A stretch of 64,000 bases of DNA from Bradyrhizobium lablabi (GTDB lineage: Bacteria; Pseudomonadota; Alphaproteobacteria; Rhizobiales; Xanthobacteraceae), in NCBI RefSeq assembly GCF_018131005.1, contig NZ_JAFCJK010000002.1, forward strand, positions 930,001 to 994,000. Direction: 5' to 3'. Every line of letters starts with the position of its first letter. Position 1 is the stretch's first letter. Below the pieces are notes generated by a model. It saw only the letters and a program-made list of their open reading frames with translations, did not search any database and was not told where the DNA came from. This document shows positions 8,653 to 17,627 of this stretch, piece after piece. The translations under genes and the position numbers were made by a program.

Positions 8653-9153
8653 CTACTCGACACGCTCCCAAATGGTGCTGACGACGACCTCCTTGCCATC
8701 AACCGCGGCTTTGAACGGCTCGGTGGTAATCGTCAGCGTCTTGCCCTGTATCTCGACCTGAGACGATAAATCTCGTCCGGTCCATAGCTGGTGCCACGAC
8801 GTATCGTAGCGCGTCACAACCTTGTTGCCTTCAACCTTGTAGGTCCCGCTGCCGAATGACATCGTCTTGAACAACTCAATCCTTTCGGCATCCGTCAGAT
8901 TGGGGCTGGCGGGAGCCTTGCGGTTGGTCCCGACAATGACAAACGTAAGGAGCCCGCCCCGCGTGAAGATGATGTAGCCAGTTGGCTTTTCTCCAAAGGT
9001 CGCTAGAGTCGCGCCCGTCGCTACTTCTTTGCGCAACTGGCTATTGAGGCCCCACACACCAACGAGCTGAGAGGCGAAGTCTTGCGCTGGCGCATGCCGA
9101 GGCAACGTCAAAAGGAAAGCGAGAGCTACTGCTGATATCAGAGTGCGCCTCAT
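8653..9153 (-). CDS. Secreted lipocalin-like domain protein
   Basis: The product has 166 residues: a signal peptide (MRRTLISAVALAFLLTLPRHAPAQ) and then a domain starting LVGVWGLNSQ, with the G-x-W lipocalin signature, repeated beta strands (GYIIFTRGGLLTFV, GTYKVEGNKVVTRYDTSW) and a terminal strand VVVSTIWERVE. This fits the lipocalin-like domain found in many periplasmic hypothetical proteins of proteobacteria. The ATG at 9153 follows GGGGAAG; longer in-frame extensions lack signal-peptide logic. Ligand unknown. It is a single gene, convergent with the secreted protein that ends at 8499. Confidence 0.75.
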   Translation of the reverse strand: MRRTLISAVALAFLLTLPRHAPAQDFASQLVGVWGLNSQLRKEVATGATLATFGEKPTGYIIFTRGGLLTFVIVGTNRKAPASPNLTDAERIELFKTMSFGSGTYKVEGNKVVTRYDTSWHQLWTGRDLSSQVEIQGKTLTITTEPFKAAVDGKEVVVSTIWERVE

Positions 9154-9602
9154 GGCATCTTCCCCTAAATAGGTTGAAGGCGCGGCCCGCGCGCGGGCGA
9201 ACGCGCCAATGAAATGCATTTTGGAATAGAAAGACCGACAAAAAAGGCGGCCTGCTTCAAGAATAGTGCCTGCCGAAGGCACCCACGTTACCGACCCGAA
9301 CGGTGATTTGCGGCATATCCCGTCGTGATAGCCGAGGCTACTCTGCATTAACGTGCCCTGTAAAGCTGCCGCCGAGCATCGCGCAGACGATACCGGTCAA
9401 GGTGAAGAACCGCGAGCATCCGGCGTACGCGGCAATCAATTCTAGAGCGCGGACGTCCTTTTTTTGGGGGTCTGAGCGGAAGTTTTCTGCTCAATGAGAG
9501 CATTGCCGGTTTTGATCCGGGGCGGTCATGCGCCGCGCCGCTTTGGGAGATGTCTGCTATTCTGCCGCCCGAACCGGACTTCCCTCAAGGCTGCTTCAAG
9601 GC
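9154..9602. other. Gene-free stretch with a short dispersed repeat
   Basis: No convincing gene is seen. Positions 9541-9567 read CTTTGGGAGATGTCTGCTAT followed by TCTGCCG. An inverted, slightly diverged copy (about 24 of 27 bases) lies at 24582-24608, so this is a dispersed intergenic repeat and not a gene. Confidence 0.5.
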
Positions 9603-10064
9603 TTACGCCGATGCTTTCGCATCCGGTCGTCGCGCAACGAGAATGTTGCTGAAACACTGCAACACCGTCTCGCCCCTTTGGTTGCGCAAGCGGATTTGGT
9701 CGCGAAGGATTCCCCGATCGGGGTTCGATCTCGACTCGCGCTTTTCCAAAACGATCGATTCGAGATCGAGTTCATCCCCCGGTCGTACTGCGTTCGGCAG
9801 CCTCAGTTCATCCCACCCCATTCCTGCAAGGACACGAAGCGGAGGCTGTAGTTTGCTCGTTAACGAGATAAAGATCGCGAACGTATGGGCACCCGATGCC
9901 GACAGTCCTCCAAAGACTGAACGCGCAGCAGCTTCCTCATCGACGTGGAAGGGCCGTGGGTCATACTGCTTAGCGAACCGAATGATTTCGTCCTTGGAGA
10001 CAAGATAGGGGCCAGCCTTGCGCCTATCGCCAATTTCGGCTTCCTCAAAATACAAGCTGGTCAT
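9603..10064 (-). CDS. MaoC-like (R)-specific enoyl-CoA hydratase family protein
   Basis: The protein has 153 residues in a single hotdog fold. The hydratase-2 motif is present: YDPRPFHVDEEAA (Asp35 and His40 as the catalytic pair), followed by FGGLSASGAHTFAI, which normally forms the oxyanion/substrate edge. The C-terminal half carries the PGDELDLESIVLEKRES strand pattern and RNQRGETVLQC. MaoC enzymes hydrate trans-2-enoyl-CoA, or are reassigned to other acyl-CoA dehydrations. It is transcribed leftward and is divergent to another hotdog protein starting at 10416, across a 350-base gap. The specific substrate cannot be predicted. Confidence 0.85.
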   Translation of the reverse strand: MTSLYFEEAEIGDRRKAGPYLVSKDEIIRFAKQYDPRPFHVDEEAAARSVFGGLSASGAHTFAIFISLTSKLQPPLRVLAGMGWDELRLPNAVRPGDELDLESIVLEKRESRSNPDRGILRDQIRLRNQRGETVLQCFSNILVARRPDAKASA

Positions 10065-10415
10065 CGGTCAATCCGTTACGAGCTTACTAGGGTCGGCAAA
10101 GGAAAAGATCGCTCACTCTCGTATGATTGTAATCAAATCTCAGTGCGGCCTAATGTCACCCAGGTCCCCTTCCGGCCCGAAGCGTCCATCGACGATGTCC
10201 GCTCAAGTGTCGGGTATTCGGGGTGACGCACAAGTCTTGTGCTCGACCTGCGCCTTACTGGTTTGACCCATAACCACAGCAATGGGATGTCAGCACGACG
10301 CGCCCGGTCTCCGAGGCGAAGCTGGGAGATTGCTTTGAACTTTTGGGTCGCCACCCCGACCTACGTCTAGGATAACCCGGTGTCCGCAATCCTTTCTTAT
10401 CGCGAGGAGGAAGGC
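10065..10415. other. Divergent intergenic region
   Basis: This stretch separates the MaoC-like gene (leftward) from the thioesterase-like gene (rightward), so promoters for both should lie here. No clear hexamers or operator palindrome were identified and there is no convincing coding frame. Confidence 0.4.
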
Positions 10416-11168
10416 ATGCAGACGATGACGATCGCGCGCCGCTTTCGTGGTCCACCGAATTCAGGTAACGGCGGATATGTCTGCGGGATGCTGGCACGCC
10501 ACATTCCCGGTGCAGCAGAGGTCACTCTGCGTGCCCCGCCGCCTCTGGAGACGGAGCTTGACGTCGTCGCGCTTGGGGCAGATCAATGGGAGCTGCGCCA
10601 GGGCACCGCGACAATAGCGATCGGGCGTGCGATCACATTCGACATGAGCCGGCTCGAGAGGGCGACGTACGCCGCGGCCGTCGAGGCCGAGAAGCGTACA
10701 CCGGTCAAGCCGCACGAACATTTATTGCCAATGTGCTTCGTATGCGGGCCCGACCGGGCACCGGGCGACGGCCTGCGCCTTTTCGCCGGGCCGCTCGTCC
10801 GGCAGGATGACAGCGTGGTCTTCGCTGTGCCTTGGACGCCCGACCCCTCGCTCGCCGCCGCTGACGGCCTGGTTGCTCCTGAGTTCGTGTGGTCCGCGCT
10901 GGATTGTCCGACGGGCTACGTGTGCACATACGACCGAGAGACCGGCGGCTTCAACGGTTTACCGATCTTGCTCGGACGTCTTTCCGCTCGCATCGAACGG
11001 CGACCGCGCCCAAGCGAGCGATGCGTGGTGACGTCCTGGCAGACCGGCAGTGAAGGCCGGCGTCTCATCGCCGAGGCGGCGCTGTTCGGTGAAGAGGAGA
11101 ACCTGCTTGCAGTCGGCCGTGCCACCTGGATTGTCGTTGATCGGCAGGTTCAGCTCGGAAAGACATAG
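10416..11168 (+). CDS. Hotdog-fold thioesterase-like protein
   Basis: The protein has 250 residues. The N-terminal half (RFRGPPNSGNGGYVCGMLARH, read as two overlapping elements) has the GNGGY-G segment seen in double-hotdog acyl-CoA thioesterase-like proteins. The middle contains a Cys motif (LLPMCFVCGPDR-PGDGLR) and the C-terminal half repeats hotdog-like strands (VWSALDCPTGYVCTYD, LSARIERRPRPSERCVVTSWQ). The start at 10416 follows GGAGGAAGG and is favoured over 10380. It is followed after 47 bases by a quinone oxidoreductase on the same strand, probably one transcript. Likely acts on an acyl-CoA; the true reaction is unknown. Confidence 0.7.
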   Translation: MQTMTIARRFRGPPNSGNGGYVCGMLARHIPGAAEVTLRAPPPLETELDVVALGADQWELRQGTATIAIGRAITFDMSRLERATYAAAVEAEKRTPVKPHEHLLPMCFVCGPDRAPGDGLRLFAGPLVRQDDSVVFAVPWTPDPSLAAADGLVAPEFVWSALDCPTGYVCTYDRETGGFNGLPILLGRLSARIERRPRPSERCVVTSWQTGSEGRRLIAEAALFGEEENLLAVGRATWIVVDRQVQLGKT

Positions 11169-11215
11169 AGAGCCGCGGCTGCCGGAAGGCTTGACCACGG
11201 AGGGCGGAGGAACAC

Positions 11216-12193
11216 ATGCGCGCGGTACTCTGCAACGGTTTCCACGGGATCAAGGCGTTGAGCATCGGTGAGGCGGCCGAACCTCAACCTGAGGCGGATG
11301 AGGTTTTGATCGACGTACATGCGGCTTGCGTCAGCTTCGCCGATTACTTGATGATTTGCGGTGGGTACCAGAAGCGACCAGCTCTCCCTTATGTACCGGG
11401 AATGGACGCCGCCGGGGTTGTCGTCGCCTGCGGCGAAAACGTTCAGCGGTTTCTTCCCGGTGATCGGGTCGCCTGCGGGGCTTGGTTCGGTAGTCTCGCG
11501 GAGCGCATGACCGCCAAGGCTTCGTTCAGCGCCCGTCTTCCAGAAAATGCAGATTTCGTTGTTGGGTCAGCAATACAGCACGGCTATGTCACGGCCTGGT
11601 ATGCCCTGGTCGATCGTGCCCGGTTGCAGGCCGGCGAAACCATACTTGTGACAGGCGCCGCCGGCGGCGTTGGCCTGGCTTGCATCGAGCTCGCCCGTTT
11701 GCTCGGCGCGCGGGTCATCGCCGCCGTTGGCTCCGCCACCAAGACGTCTGTCGTCCGCGAATACGGCGCAGACGAGGTTATCGACTATTCAAGCGAGGAC
11801 GTGCGCGAGCGAGTGAAAGCTCTAACAGATGGCGAGGGTCTCGATATCTGCTTTGAAAATGTTGGTGGGCCCCTCTTCGGGACGCTTGCGCGTCTCATGC
11901 GCTGGAACGGACGGCTGATACCGATCGGGTTCACCAGTGGCGAGATTCCCTCATTGCCAATGAACTTGCCGCTCTTGAAGAATTATTCGATTGTGGGTGC
12001 GTTTACTGGCGCCTGGGCCGAGCGGTTTCCCGACGAAAGGGCGCGCGCAGCGGACACGATCATGGGATGGGTCGCCGAGGGCAAGCTGCACCCGCGCATT
12101 GACCGCGTGCTTCCGCTTGAGCAGACCGCGGACGCGATGACTGCCATTGCGGATCGAAGCGTACAAGGACGCGTCGTCCTGCGAGTGAGGTGA
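11216..12193 (+). CDS. Zinc-free NADPH:quinone oxidoreductase (MDR superfamily)
   Basis: The protein has 325 residues. It has the GroES-like N-terminal domain (VHAACVSFADYLMICGGYQ, PYVPGMDAAGVV) and the Rossmann domain with the NADPH-binding turn VTGAAGGVGLACIELARLLG at about residues 143-162. The GADEVIDYS and LDICFENVGGPLFG motifs are typical. The structural-zinc cysteines of alcohol dehydrogenases are absent, which places it with quinone oxidoreductase/enoyl reductase-like MDR proteins. It reduces quinones or alpha,beta-unsaturated carbonyls with NADPH. Codirectional with the hotdog protein upstream; the pair suggests acyl or enoyl compound metabolism. Confidence 0.88.
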   Translation: MRAVLCNGFHGIKALSIGEAAEPQPEADEVLIDVHAACVSFADYLMICGGYQKRPALPYVPGMDAAGVVVACGENVQRFLPGDRVACGAWFGSLAERMTAKASFSARLPENADFVVGSAIQHGYVTAWYALVDRARLQAGETILVTGAAGGVGLACIELARLLGARVIAAVGSATKTSVVREYGADEVIDYSSEDVRERVKALTDGEGLDICFENVGGPLFGTLARLMRWNGRLIPIGFTSGEIPSLPMNLPLLKNYSIVGAFTGAWAERFPDERARAADTIMGWVAEGKLHPRIDRVLPLEQTADAMTAIADRSVQGRVVLRVR

Positions 12194-12365
12194 CCGAACC
12201 TTTGAATGCGGGTTGTTGACGCCCGGTTGCGTGCGCCACCCGCCCCGAGGCGACGTCCGTCCTTCCCCCTCTGGGACATTCGATCTGACGTCCGTGATGT
12301 CCGCCTTCGAGGGCTAAAACGGACATGGCGATGACGCTGACTGATGTCGCCTTTTGACCCAATGT

Positions 12366-12409
12366 ATGGTCCGGCCTTCGCTGGCGGGGCCGGAGTACGG
12401 CCGGACCAT
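12366..12409. terminator. Stem-loop between convergent genes
   Basis: A perfect 11-bp inverted repeat, ATGGTCCGGCC (12366-12376) and GGCCGGACCAT (12399-12409), lies between the oxidoreductase stop at 12193 (+) and the SnoaL-like stop at 12427 (-). It has no long T-run on either side, so it may act as a bidirectional terminator or be a palindromic repeat. Confidence 0.5.
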
Positions 12410-12426
12410 TCCATTAGCGGAAATCG

Positions 12427-12831
12427 CTAGCCCGGTACCCCGCTTAGGTGAAATGTCGTGGCAAGGATGCGCCAGCCGTCGGGGAAGCGAACAAGGTTGT
12501 ACGACTGCCGCCATTGCCTTGTGACGCTTCCATCCGGTCGGAGGTTTTTCCACGTTACAGTTCCGAGAGCACTGCGTTCGCCTATGGGAACGGCCACTAC
12601 ATCGTGCAGAGTTCCACTTGCGGCCCCTTCGCGTCGGTAGGTATCGGCCACTCCTTGGAAGAACCGCGCAATCTCGTCACGTGACTGAAAGCAATGTATC
12701 GACCCGTCACCGCGCATGGTGATGCAGGGAGCGCAGTAGAGTTTGGCGATTTGATCACCATCCCAGGTGGCGAACGTTTCCATGTATTTGTTGAAGAAGG
12801 CAGATATCTCGACTTCAAGCGCTTCCGCCAT
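12427..12831 (-). CDS. SnoaL/NTF2-like domain protein
   Basis: The protein has 134 residues with the NTF2-like cone-fold signature: an N-terminal helix (EISAFFNKYMETFATWDGDQ), a catalytic-pocket type segment (YCAPCITMRGDGSIHCFQSR), helix DEIARFFQGVADTY and C-terminal strands ending NLVRFPDGWRILATTFHL. The family ranges from isomerases and cyclases to stress-related proteins of unknown function, so only the fold can be named. It is a single gene on the minus strand, convergent with the oxidoreductase. Confidence 0.8.
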   Translation of the reverse strand: MAEALEVEISAFFNKYMETFATWDGDQIAKLYCAPCITMRGDGSIHCFQSRDEIARFFQGVADTYRREGAASGTLHDVVAVPIGERSALGTVTWKNLRPDGSVTRQWRQSYNLVRFPDGWRILATTFHLSGVPG

Positions 12832-13214
12832 GATTTGCCTCCAGATCCGTTTGCTGAGGCTTGGCCGAGGCAGAGTACGGCATCAAAACGTGACTTAGGG
12901 AAGTGCGACCTCGCGTCGCTGCGCTTCCAGATTCTAGACCGCACCTCCACACATGGCCGAGGCCGTATGAAGGGCTCTGTTTGCTGTGATTCGCGCAATA
13001 AGATTCCCGGCGACTTTGCGGGGCATCTGATGAGGCGCTTTGTTGAAGAATCAACCTATCGCAACGCCGGTCAGGCTGATCGAACGAGCGCATGGTTGGG
13101 CCTTTCAACATAGATGACGATGCTGCTATGTCCGCTATGGGCCGACCCAAAGCGAACATCCGCCCCCTGCCCGGGCCCTGTGCTCTGCGGGCTCTATGCA
13201 GTAGTTGAATTCAC
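12832..13214. other. Gene-free stretch
   Basis: No gene is supported. Around 13127-13163 an imperfect palindromic fragment (ATGTCCGCTATGGG ... CAAAGCGAACAT) resembles the half-sites of a Bradyrhizobium intergenic repeat; a related fragment (GATGTCCGCC ... AAACGGACAT) lies at about 12297-12327. Confidence 0.4.
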
Positions 13215-13943
13215 CTACGGTCGACCTCTCGTCGCCGGCAGTGGCGCGCGGGGCACCTCGGAATTTGGCGCGCTGCTTGCCGCCATGTCGGCTCGCGCCG
13301 GCGCGACCAGCGGGGTGAAATCCGGGGTTTGGTCGTTACCGAGCCGTATGCCGCTATAGGCGACGAGCCCGTCGGTGGTGGCGACAGCATCGCCCCGGCG
13401 CAGCGAGCCATCCAGCGCAAGATCGACTGGCGCAAGGCCGGCGGGACTGCGGCCGTTGCAGGTGCAGTCAGCGCGCAGCGCCTTCCGGTAGGCAAAGGCG
13501 TTTTCGCTATCGGCGTAGCGTTCGCCGGTTGCGGCAGATGCGTTGTCGATATTGGAGCCGAAGAAAACTTTGGTCGGGCTTGCCGGACAGAAAGCTTGGC
13601 ACATTTGCGCTGGCGAGGCAGCGCCGCGCATCAGCGGAAAATATTTGCCGTCGCAGCTGCGCACACAGAAGGCAGGTCCCGCGCTTACAACGACCGGCCG
13701 CGGCGGCGGTGATTGCGGATTAGTGTTGAAAACATTGCCGAAAGGCGAGGTCTGGTGCTGCTGCTTCTGGCCGCCGCCGAAAAAGAAATCGAGCAAGCCT
13801 TCGGCCGAACTCATCTCCGGCGTTAGTGCAACAGGGCCGATGATGGCGGCAGCAACAAGCATGCGACGGAGCGTGCCCTGAAAGGGCAATTCGGTACGAA
13901 ACGCTTGCTCGACCCGACGCAACGTGCCTCCCTTGCAGCGCAA
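13215..13943 (-). CDS. DUF2865-type secreted protein
   Basis: The product has 242 residues. A hydrophobic segment near residues 28-45 (MLVAAAIIGPVAL) is a signal peptide or anchor. After a Gln/Pro-rich linker (GGGQKQQHQTSPFG, SPPPRPVV) comes the cysteine-rich block typical of DUF2865: FCVRSCDGKYFPL, MCQAFCPASP, SENAFAYRKALRADCTC. Pro/Ala-rich sequence closes the protein. Proteins of this family in Rhizobiales are predicted periplasmic or cell-wall associated, with unknown role. The start may be the Met at residue 28 (position 13862), because the first 27 residues are not typical of a signal peptide. Confidence 0.8.
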   Translation of the reverse strand: MRCKGGTLRRVEQAFRTELPFQGTLRRMLVAAAIIGPVALTPEMSSAEGLLDFFFGGGQKQQHQTSPFGNVFNTNPQSPPPRPVVVSAGPAFCVRSCDGKYFPLMRGAASPAQMCQAFCPASPTKVFFGSNIDNASAATGERYADSENAFAYRKALRADCTCNGRSPAGLAPVDLALDGSLRRGDAVATTDGLVAYSGIRLGNDQTPDFTPLVAPARADMAASSAPNSEVPRAPLPATRGRP

Positions 13944-14221
13944 GGGGGCGCGCTGCGCTTCCTCATCTCATTCAACACTATCGTGTATTAAGCTCGCTCT
14001 AAGGCGGAGAAAGGGAAAGAAAAAGGCCAGTGAGCACAGCGGACGCCACATTCTCCGACCATCATCCCCGGTCGCTGGTGCGCGACAAAACCGGCGGAGT
14101 GGAGCAAGCACGGTCAATTCCAGACGTTGATTCTTTTGGAAGCGTTCGACGCTGAGTCGGCGAACCGCCCGATCCGCTCGGCGATTTGCGGTCCTTCGCC
14201 TTCACCGGCGCGGCGACCGAG
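13944..14221. other. Junction before the transporter block
   Basis: No gene was recognised in this 278-base gap. It marks the change from Bradyrhizobium-like genes to a four-gene block whose closest remembered relatives are betaproteobacterial, so it may contain an insertion edge. No terminal repeats were found. Confidence 0.3.
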
Positions 14222-15550
14222 TCAACGCTTCACGTCGATATTGCGCGATTCCGGTAGCATCCACATCGCCAGTATACTCACCGCGCTCATGACCACCACA
14301 TACCAGGCCGGCGCCATCGGGTCGTGGGTGATCGCCAGCAGCCAGGTCACCACAAACTGGGTGGTGCCACCGAAGATCGAGGTGCCGATGGCGTAGACCA
14401 ACGACAGGCCTGTGCTGCGAACTGCGATGGGGAGCAGTTCGGGCACCTGCACCAGTCCCGCGGTGCCGAACATCGCGGTCAATGCCGCCAGCACGGCGGT
14501 CACCGTCAGCAGGGTCGCAGCGCCCGGTGCCCCAGACAGCCACACGAACAGGGGCACGATCAACAGCATCAGTGCCAGCCGCGGCAGCAAGTTGACGGCC
14601 CGGCGCCCCAACCGGTCGCACAACGCGCCGCCGACCAGGGCGAAAGCGAAGGTCGTTACTCCGCCCATCAGCACGCTGACCTGTGAGAGTGCCGCCGGCA
14701 GCTTCAGCACCTGCACCGCGTAGGTCACCATGTAGTTGCCCACTTGCGAGGCTACTGCAGTCGACGCAGTGGCCAACACACCCAGGATCAGGATCTTCCT
14801 GTGCTCGCGAAACACCGACCCGACGATGGCTGCTCCGCTGCGCTCGTCCGCGCCGGCATGGGTTTCGGGCAGGCTTCGACGGATGTAGATGGCGATAGGA
14901 ACGAGCAGCAGGCTGACCAGGAAGGGCACACGCCAACCCCAAGCCGCCAGATCTTGCGGTGACAGCAGCAGCGAGAGGGTCACACCAAAGATGCCACCCA
15001 CCGCGACCGCCAGACCCTGGCTGGCGATCTGCCAGCTCGAATAAAGGCCGCGGCGCCCCTGCGGAGCAGCTTCGATCAGCAAGGCTGTGGCCGGTCCTAC
15101 TTCACCACCGAGCGCCAAGCCCTGCAGGAGGCGGCATAGCACCACGATGATGGGTGCTGCCATGCCGATGCTGGCGTAGCTGGGCGTGGCGGCCAAGCCG
15201 AGGGTTCCGATGGTGATCAGCGCGACAGTGAGAATCATCGCCGGCTTGCGCCCGGTCTTGTCGGCACAGGCGCCGATCAGCACGCCGCCCAGCGGTCGCG
15301 TGAAGAAGCCGACGCCAAAGGTGGCTACCGCCGCTAGCAGGCTGCCGAACTCGCCATGCACCGGGAAGAAGGTCTTGCCGATGTACACGGCGAAATAGGC
15401 GTAGATGACGAAGTCATAGAACTCCAGCGCGTTGCCAGCCACCGCAGCGGCAACGGCCGTACGGCTAATACCGGCCTCGGGCATCGCGCCGTCGCGAACA
15501 ACTGTGGCGCCCTGCGGTGCGACAAAGGAAGTCAGGGTGGTGGCGTTCAT
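14222..15550 (-). CDS. MFS transporter, metabolite:H+ symporter (MHS/ProP-like)
   Basis: The protein has 442 residues with twelve hydrophobic segments. MHS signatures are visible: GNALEFYDFVIYAYFAVYIG in helix 1, FFTRPLGGVLIGACADKTGR (the G-x-x-x-D-x-x-G-R loop between helices 2 and 3), RLLQGLALGGEVGPA in helix 4 and PFLVSLLLVPIAIYIRRSLPET at the end of helix 6. The family imports organic acids, osmolytes or amino-acid derivatives with protons. The ATG at 15550 is chosen; frame extensions further upstream only shadow the neighbouring gene. It is the last gene of the unit DUF2817 peptidase-transporter, 35 bases downstream of the peptidase, which suggests import of the compound the enzymes cleave. 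Confidence 0.88.
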   Translation of the reverse strand: MNATTLTSFVAPQGATVVRDGAMPEAGISRTAVAAAVAGNALEFYDFVIYAYFAVYIGKTFFPVHGEFGSLLAAVATFGVGFFTRPLGGVLIGACADKTGRKPAMILTVALITIGTLGLAATPSYASIGMAAPIIVVLCRLLQGLALGGEVGPATALLIEAAPQGRRGLYSSWQIASQGLAVAVGGIFGVTLSLLLSPQDLAAWGWRVPFLVSLLLVPIAIYIRRSLPETHAGADERSGAAIVGSVFREHRKILILGVLATASTAVASQVGNYMVTYAVQVLKLPAALSQVSVLMGGVTTFAFALVGGALCDRLGRRAVNLLPRLALMLLIVPLFVWLSGAPGAATLLTVTAVLAALTAMFGTAGLVQVPELLPIAVRSTGLSLVYAIGTSIFGGTTQFVVTWLLAITHDPMAPAWYVVVMSAVSILAMWMLPESRNIDVKR

Positions 15551-15585
15551 ATGAGAACTCGCGGGTTTGATGGACAAGGAGCCAC

Positions 15586-16683
15586 TCAGGCTTCGACGGG
15601 GCAGTCCGCTTGCAGGCCTTCGATGGCCTGCAAGCAGGCCTCGCGGCCTTGACGCCAGACGCTGTGCTTCCAGTCGTCGGCATCGGGGTAGAAGGCCTCT
15701 TTGAGGTTGCGCTTGATCTGTTGCGCCAGCAGCGGGTCGGCCGTACCGCGGCGGTGCAGCCAGTGCTCGGCGCGCAGGGCGGACGTGACCCGATCGCTGG
15801 GATAGGTGCCATATTCCAGACAGATGCCGATTTGCTCGGCCTGCGGGCACTCCTCAAACAGCGCGGTCTGGATGGGACCGGTCATCGGAATGCTGGTCGA
15901 AGAGCCGGTGTGGACGTCGGTCAGTTCTCCCCACCATTGCCTGGCGCGCGGCAGCACGCCGTGATCGAAGCTCGCAAAGATGCGCTCGCCAACGCCGTGC
16001 GGTCCGAGCCCGGTGTGGATGTCGATCGAGGCGAGTTGCCGCACGTGGGGCGTGTAGCGCTTCAGGATCGAACGGAAGGCCAGGTTGCTCCAGGCGGGCG
16101 CGCTTCCGCCGAAGAACATGCCGTCCTCATGGTCGTACTGGCCCAGACCGATGGCACGCTGCAGGCCGCGGGCACCGTGTCGCCGGCCGTAGACGGCCAA
16201 TTCAGCTTCCGTGTCTGCTCCGGGCGGCCAGGTCGCTGGCAGCAGCCAATCATGAATCTCGGCGTAGCCGGCGTTGACCGGCAGCGGCTTCGAGAAGTCG
16301 ACGAAGTTGCGGTTGAGGTCCACGTTCTCCTGCGTCACGCGTCGCAGGTGCGAAAAGCCGTAGGGATTGATCGCGTGCACGTGCAGCACGGCAGTGCCGG
16401 CGGGCATTGGTGCGCCCTCACCCAGCAGGCCGGTCTGGATGGCGGAGCCGCAAAAGCCCTCCACCCCGTGCACGCCGCTGAGCACGATCAGCATCTTCGA
16501 TGCGTCGGCCGGCCCGTCCAGCACCACGTCGATGGCCAGGGTCTCCCCTTCAGCACTGGGCAGGCCCAGCACATTGCTGTCCACCGCCAAGCCGCGGGCG
16601 CTGGCCGCGCTCAGAAACTTGCCGCGAGCCATGGCATAGGTCGGGCTGAAGAGATCGAGGGCCCGAGATGAGCTATCGTGCAT
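15586..16683 (-). CDS. DUF2817 / M14-like metallocarboxypeptidase family protein
   Basis: The protein has 365 residues. Zinc-ligand candidates match the M14-like fold: LSGVHGVEGFCGSA (His-x-x-Glu) and, about 170 residues later, ASIDIHTGLG (third ligand His), plus the substrate-binding ENVDLNRNFVDF segment. ICLEYGTYP near the C-terminus may supply the catalytic Glu. DUF2817 proteins are predicted amidohydrolases or carboxypeptidases on small peptides or acyl amino acids. The start at 16683 is preceded by AGGAGA. It lies between a class I amidotransferase-like hydrolase and a symporter on the same strand, so all three probably serve one catabolic route for an amide or gamma-glutamyl compound. 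No signal peptide, hence cytoplasmic. Confidence 0.82.
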   Translation of the reverse strand: MHDSSSRALDLFSPTYAMARGKFLSAASARGLAVDSNVLGLPSAEGETLAIDVVLDGPADASKMLIVLSGVHGVEGFCGSAIQTGLLGEGAPMPAGTAVLHVHAINPYGFSHLRRVTQENVDLNRNFVDFSKPLPVNAGYAEIHDWLLPATWPPGADTEAELAVYGRRHGARGLQRAIGLGQYDHEDGMFFGGSAPAWSNLAFRSILKRYTPHVRQLASIDIHTGLGPHGVGERIFASFDHGVLPRARQWWGELTDVHTGSSTSIPMTGPIQTALFEECPQAEQIGICLEYGTYPSDRVTSALRAEHWLHRRGTADPLLAQQIKRNLKEAFYPDADDWKHSVWRQGREACLQAIEGLQADCPVEA

Positions 16684-16701
16684 GTCTTCTCCTGAAAGGG
16701 T

Positions 16702-17508
16702 TCACGTTGAGACCAGTGTCGAGGCGACGGAACGCAGCCGACGCAACTGCCGCTGGCGGCACGCCGCACCGAATGCAATGAAGATGGCCTGTGCCAGAGC
16801 GCAGTCGTCGATGCGCATCTCGGGATGCCACTGCACCGCCAGCGCGAAGGCCGACGCCCCCGCGACCGAGAAGGCCTCCACCAGGCCGTCGGGTGCCGTG
16901 GCTTCGACGCAAAGGTCTTGCCCCAACCGGTCGATCCCCTGGTGATGGAGTGAGTTGACACACACGCGACGCTCGCCGAGCAAGCCCGCAAGTACGCCTC
17001 CGGGCGCAATGTCGATGTCGTGGCTGTCGTCGTACCAGCGCTCGATGGGCCGCGTGTGATCGCCTTCGCGATGGTCGAGCCGACCGGGGCGCGTATGCAC
17101 CGCCGGATCGAGGGTGCCACCGAAGGCCACGTTCATTTCCTGGAAGCCGCGGCACACGCCCAGGATGGGTACGCCGGCGATCACCAGTCGCCGCAGCAAC
17201 GGCAACACGGTCGCATCGCGCGCCGGATCAAGTAGTACCTCTTCGGGCAGGGCTGGAGCTCCGTAGTGCTCGGGCGAGACGTTCGAAGGGCTGCCGGTGA
17301 GTAGCAGGCCATCAATGCTGTCGATGAGGCTGTCGGCGTCGAATGCTCCTGCCTCGGCGGGCAGACCGAGCGCCATGACGCCCGCGCACTCCGACGCCGC
17401 GCGCACATAGCCGTGCAGCACGGCATGTGCCGGATGGCCGTGCCAATCGATCCGATCGGCGGCAATGACCACGAGTGGGCGGCTGAAGGGAGCTACGCTG
17501 CAGGTCAT
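16702..17508 (-). CDS. Class I glutamine amidotransferase-like gamma-glutamyl hydrolase (PuuD family)
   Basis: The protein has 268 residues. The nucleophile Cys119 lies in ILGVCRGFQEMNVAFGG, the oxyanion strand is DGLLLTGSPSNVSPEHYG, and the late His-x-Glu pair is in LAVQWHPEMR. This is the pattern of gamma-glutamyl-gamma-aminobutyrate hydrolase and related peptidase C26 enzymes. The HTRPGRLDHREGDH and CVNSLHHQGIDRLG segments are also family-typical. It is the first gene of the leftward unit, divergent from a LysR regulator across 119 bases, and only 18 bases separate it from the DUF2817 gene. Polyamine catabolism is possible, but no other puu genes are present, so the substrate stays open. 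Confidence 0.87.
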   Translation of the reverse strand: MTCSVAPFSRPLVVIAADRIDWHGHPAHAVLHGYVRAASECAGVMALGLPAEAGAFDADSLIDSIDGLLLTGSPSNVSPEHYGAPALPEEVLLDPARDATVLPLLRRLVIAGVPILGVCRGFQEMNVAFGGTLDPAVHTRPGRLDHREGDHTRPIERWYDDSHDIDIAPGGVLAGLLGERRVCVNSLHHQGIDRLGQDLCVEATAPDGLVEAFSVAGASAFALAVQWHPEMRIDDCALAQAIFIAFGAACRQRQLRRLRSVASTLVST

Positions 17509-17627
17509 GTCCAAGGCAATGGCTCCAAGGCAATGGCGAAAGCTTGCGCCGAGCCTAGGAAACAAATTAGATTGCGTAAATTGCAATTTAAATGCATTTT
17601 AGTTGCATAACCTGCAAATGGCCCTTC
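17509..17627. promoter_or_regulatory. Divergent promoter region with LysR-type operator candidate
   Basis: This AT-rich 119-base gap between the hydrolase and the LysR gene contains TTGCAATTTAAATGCAT around 17579-17596, a TGC...GCA interrupted palindrome centred on ATTTAAAT. It fits the T-N11-A type site bound by LysR regulators in shared divergent promoters. Its base composition contrasts sharply with the GC-rich surroundings. Confidence 0.55.

Noticed and set aside
15610..16671. Open frame antisense to the DUF2817 gene
   Set aside because: Entirely within a gene with visible zinc-ligand motifs on the other strand.
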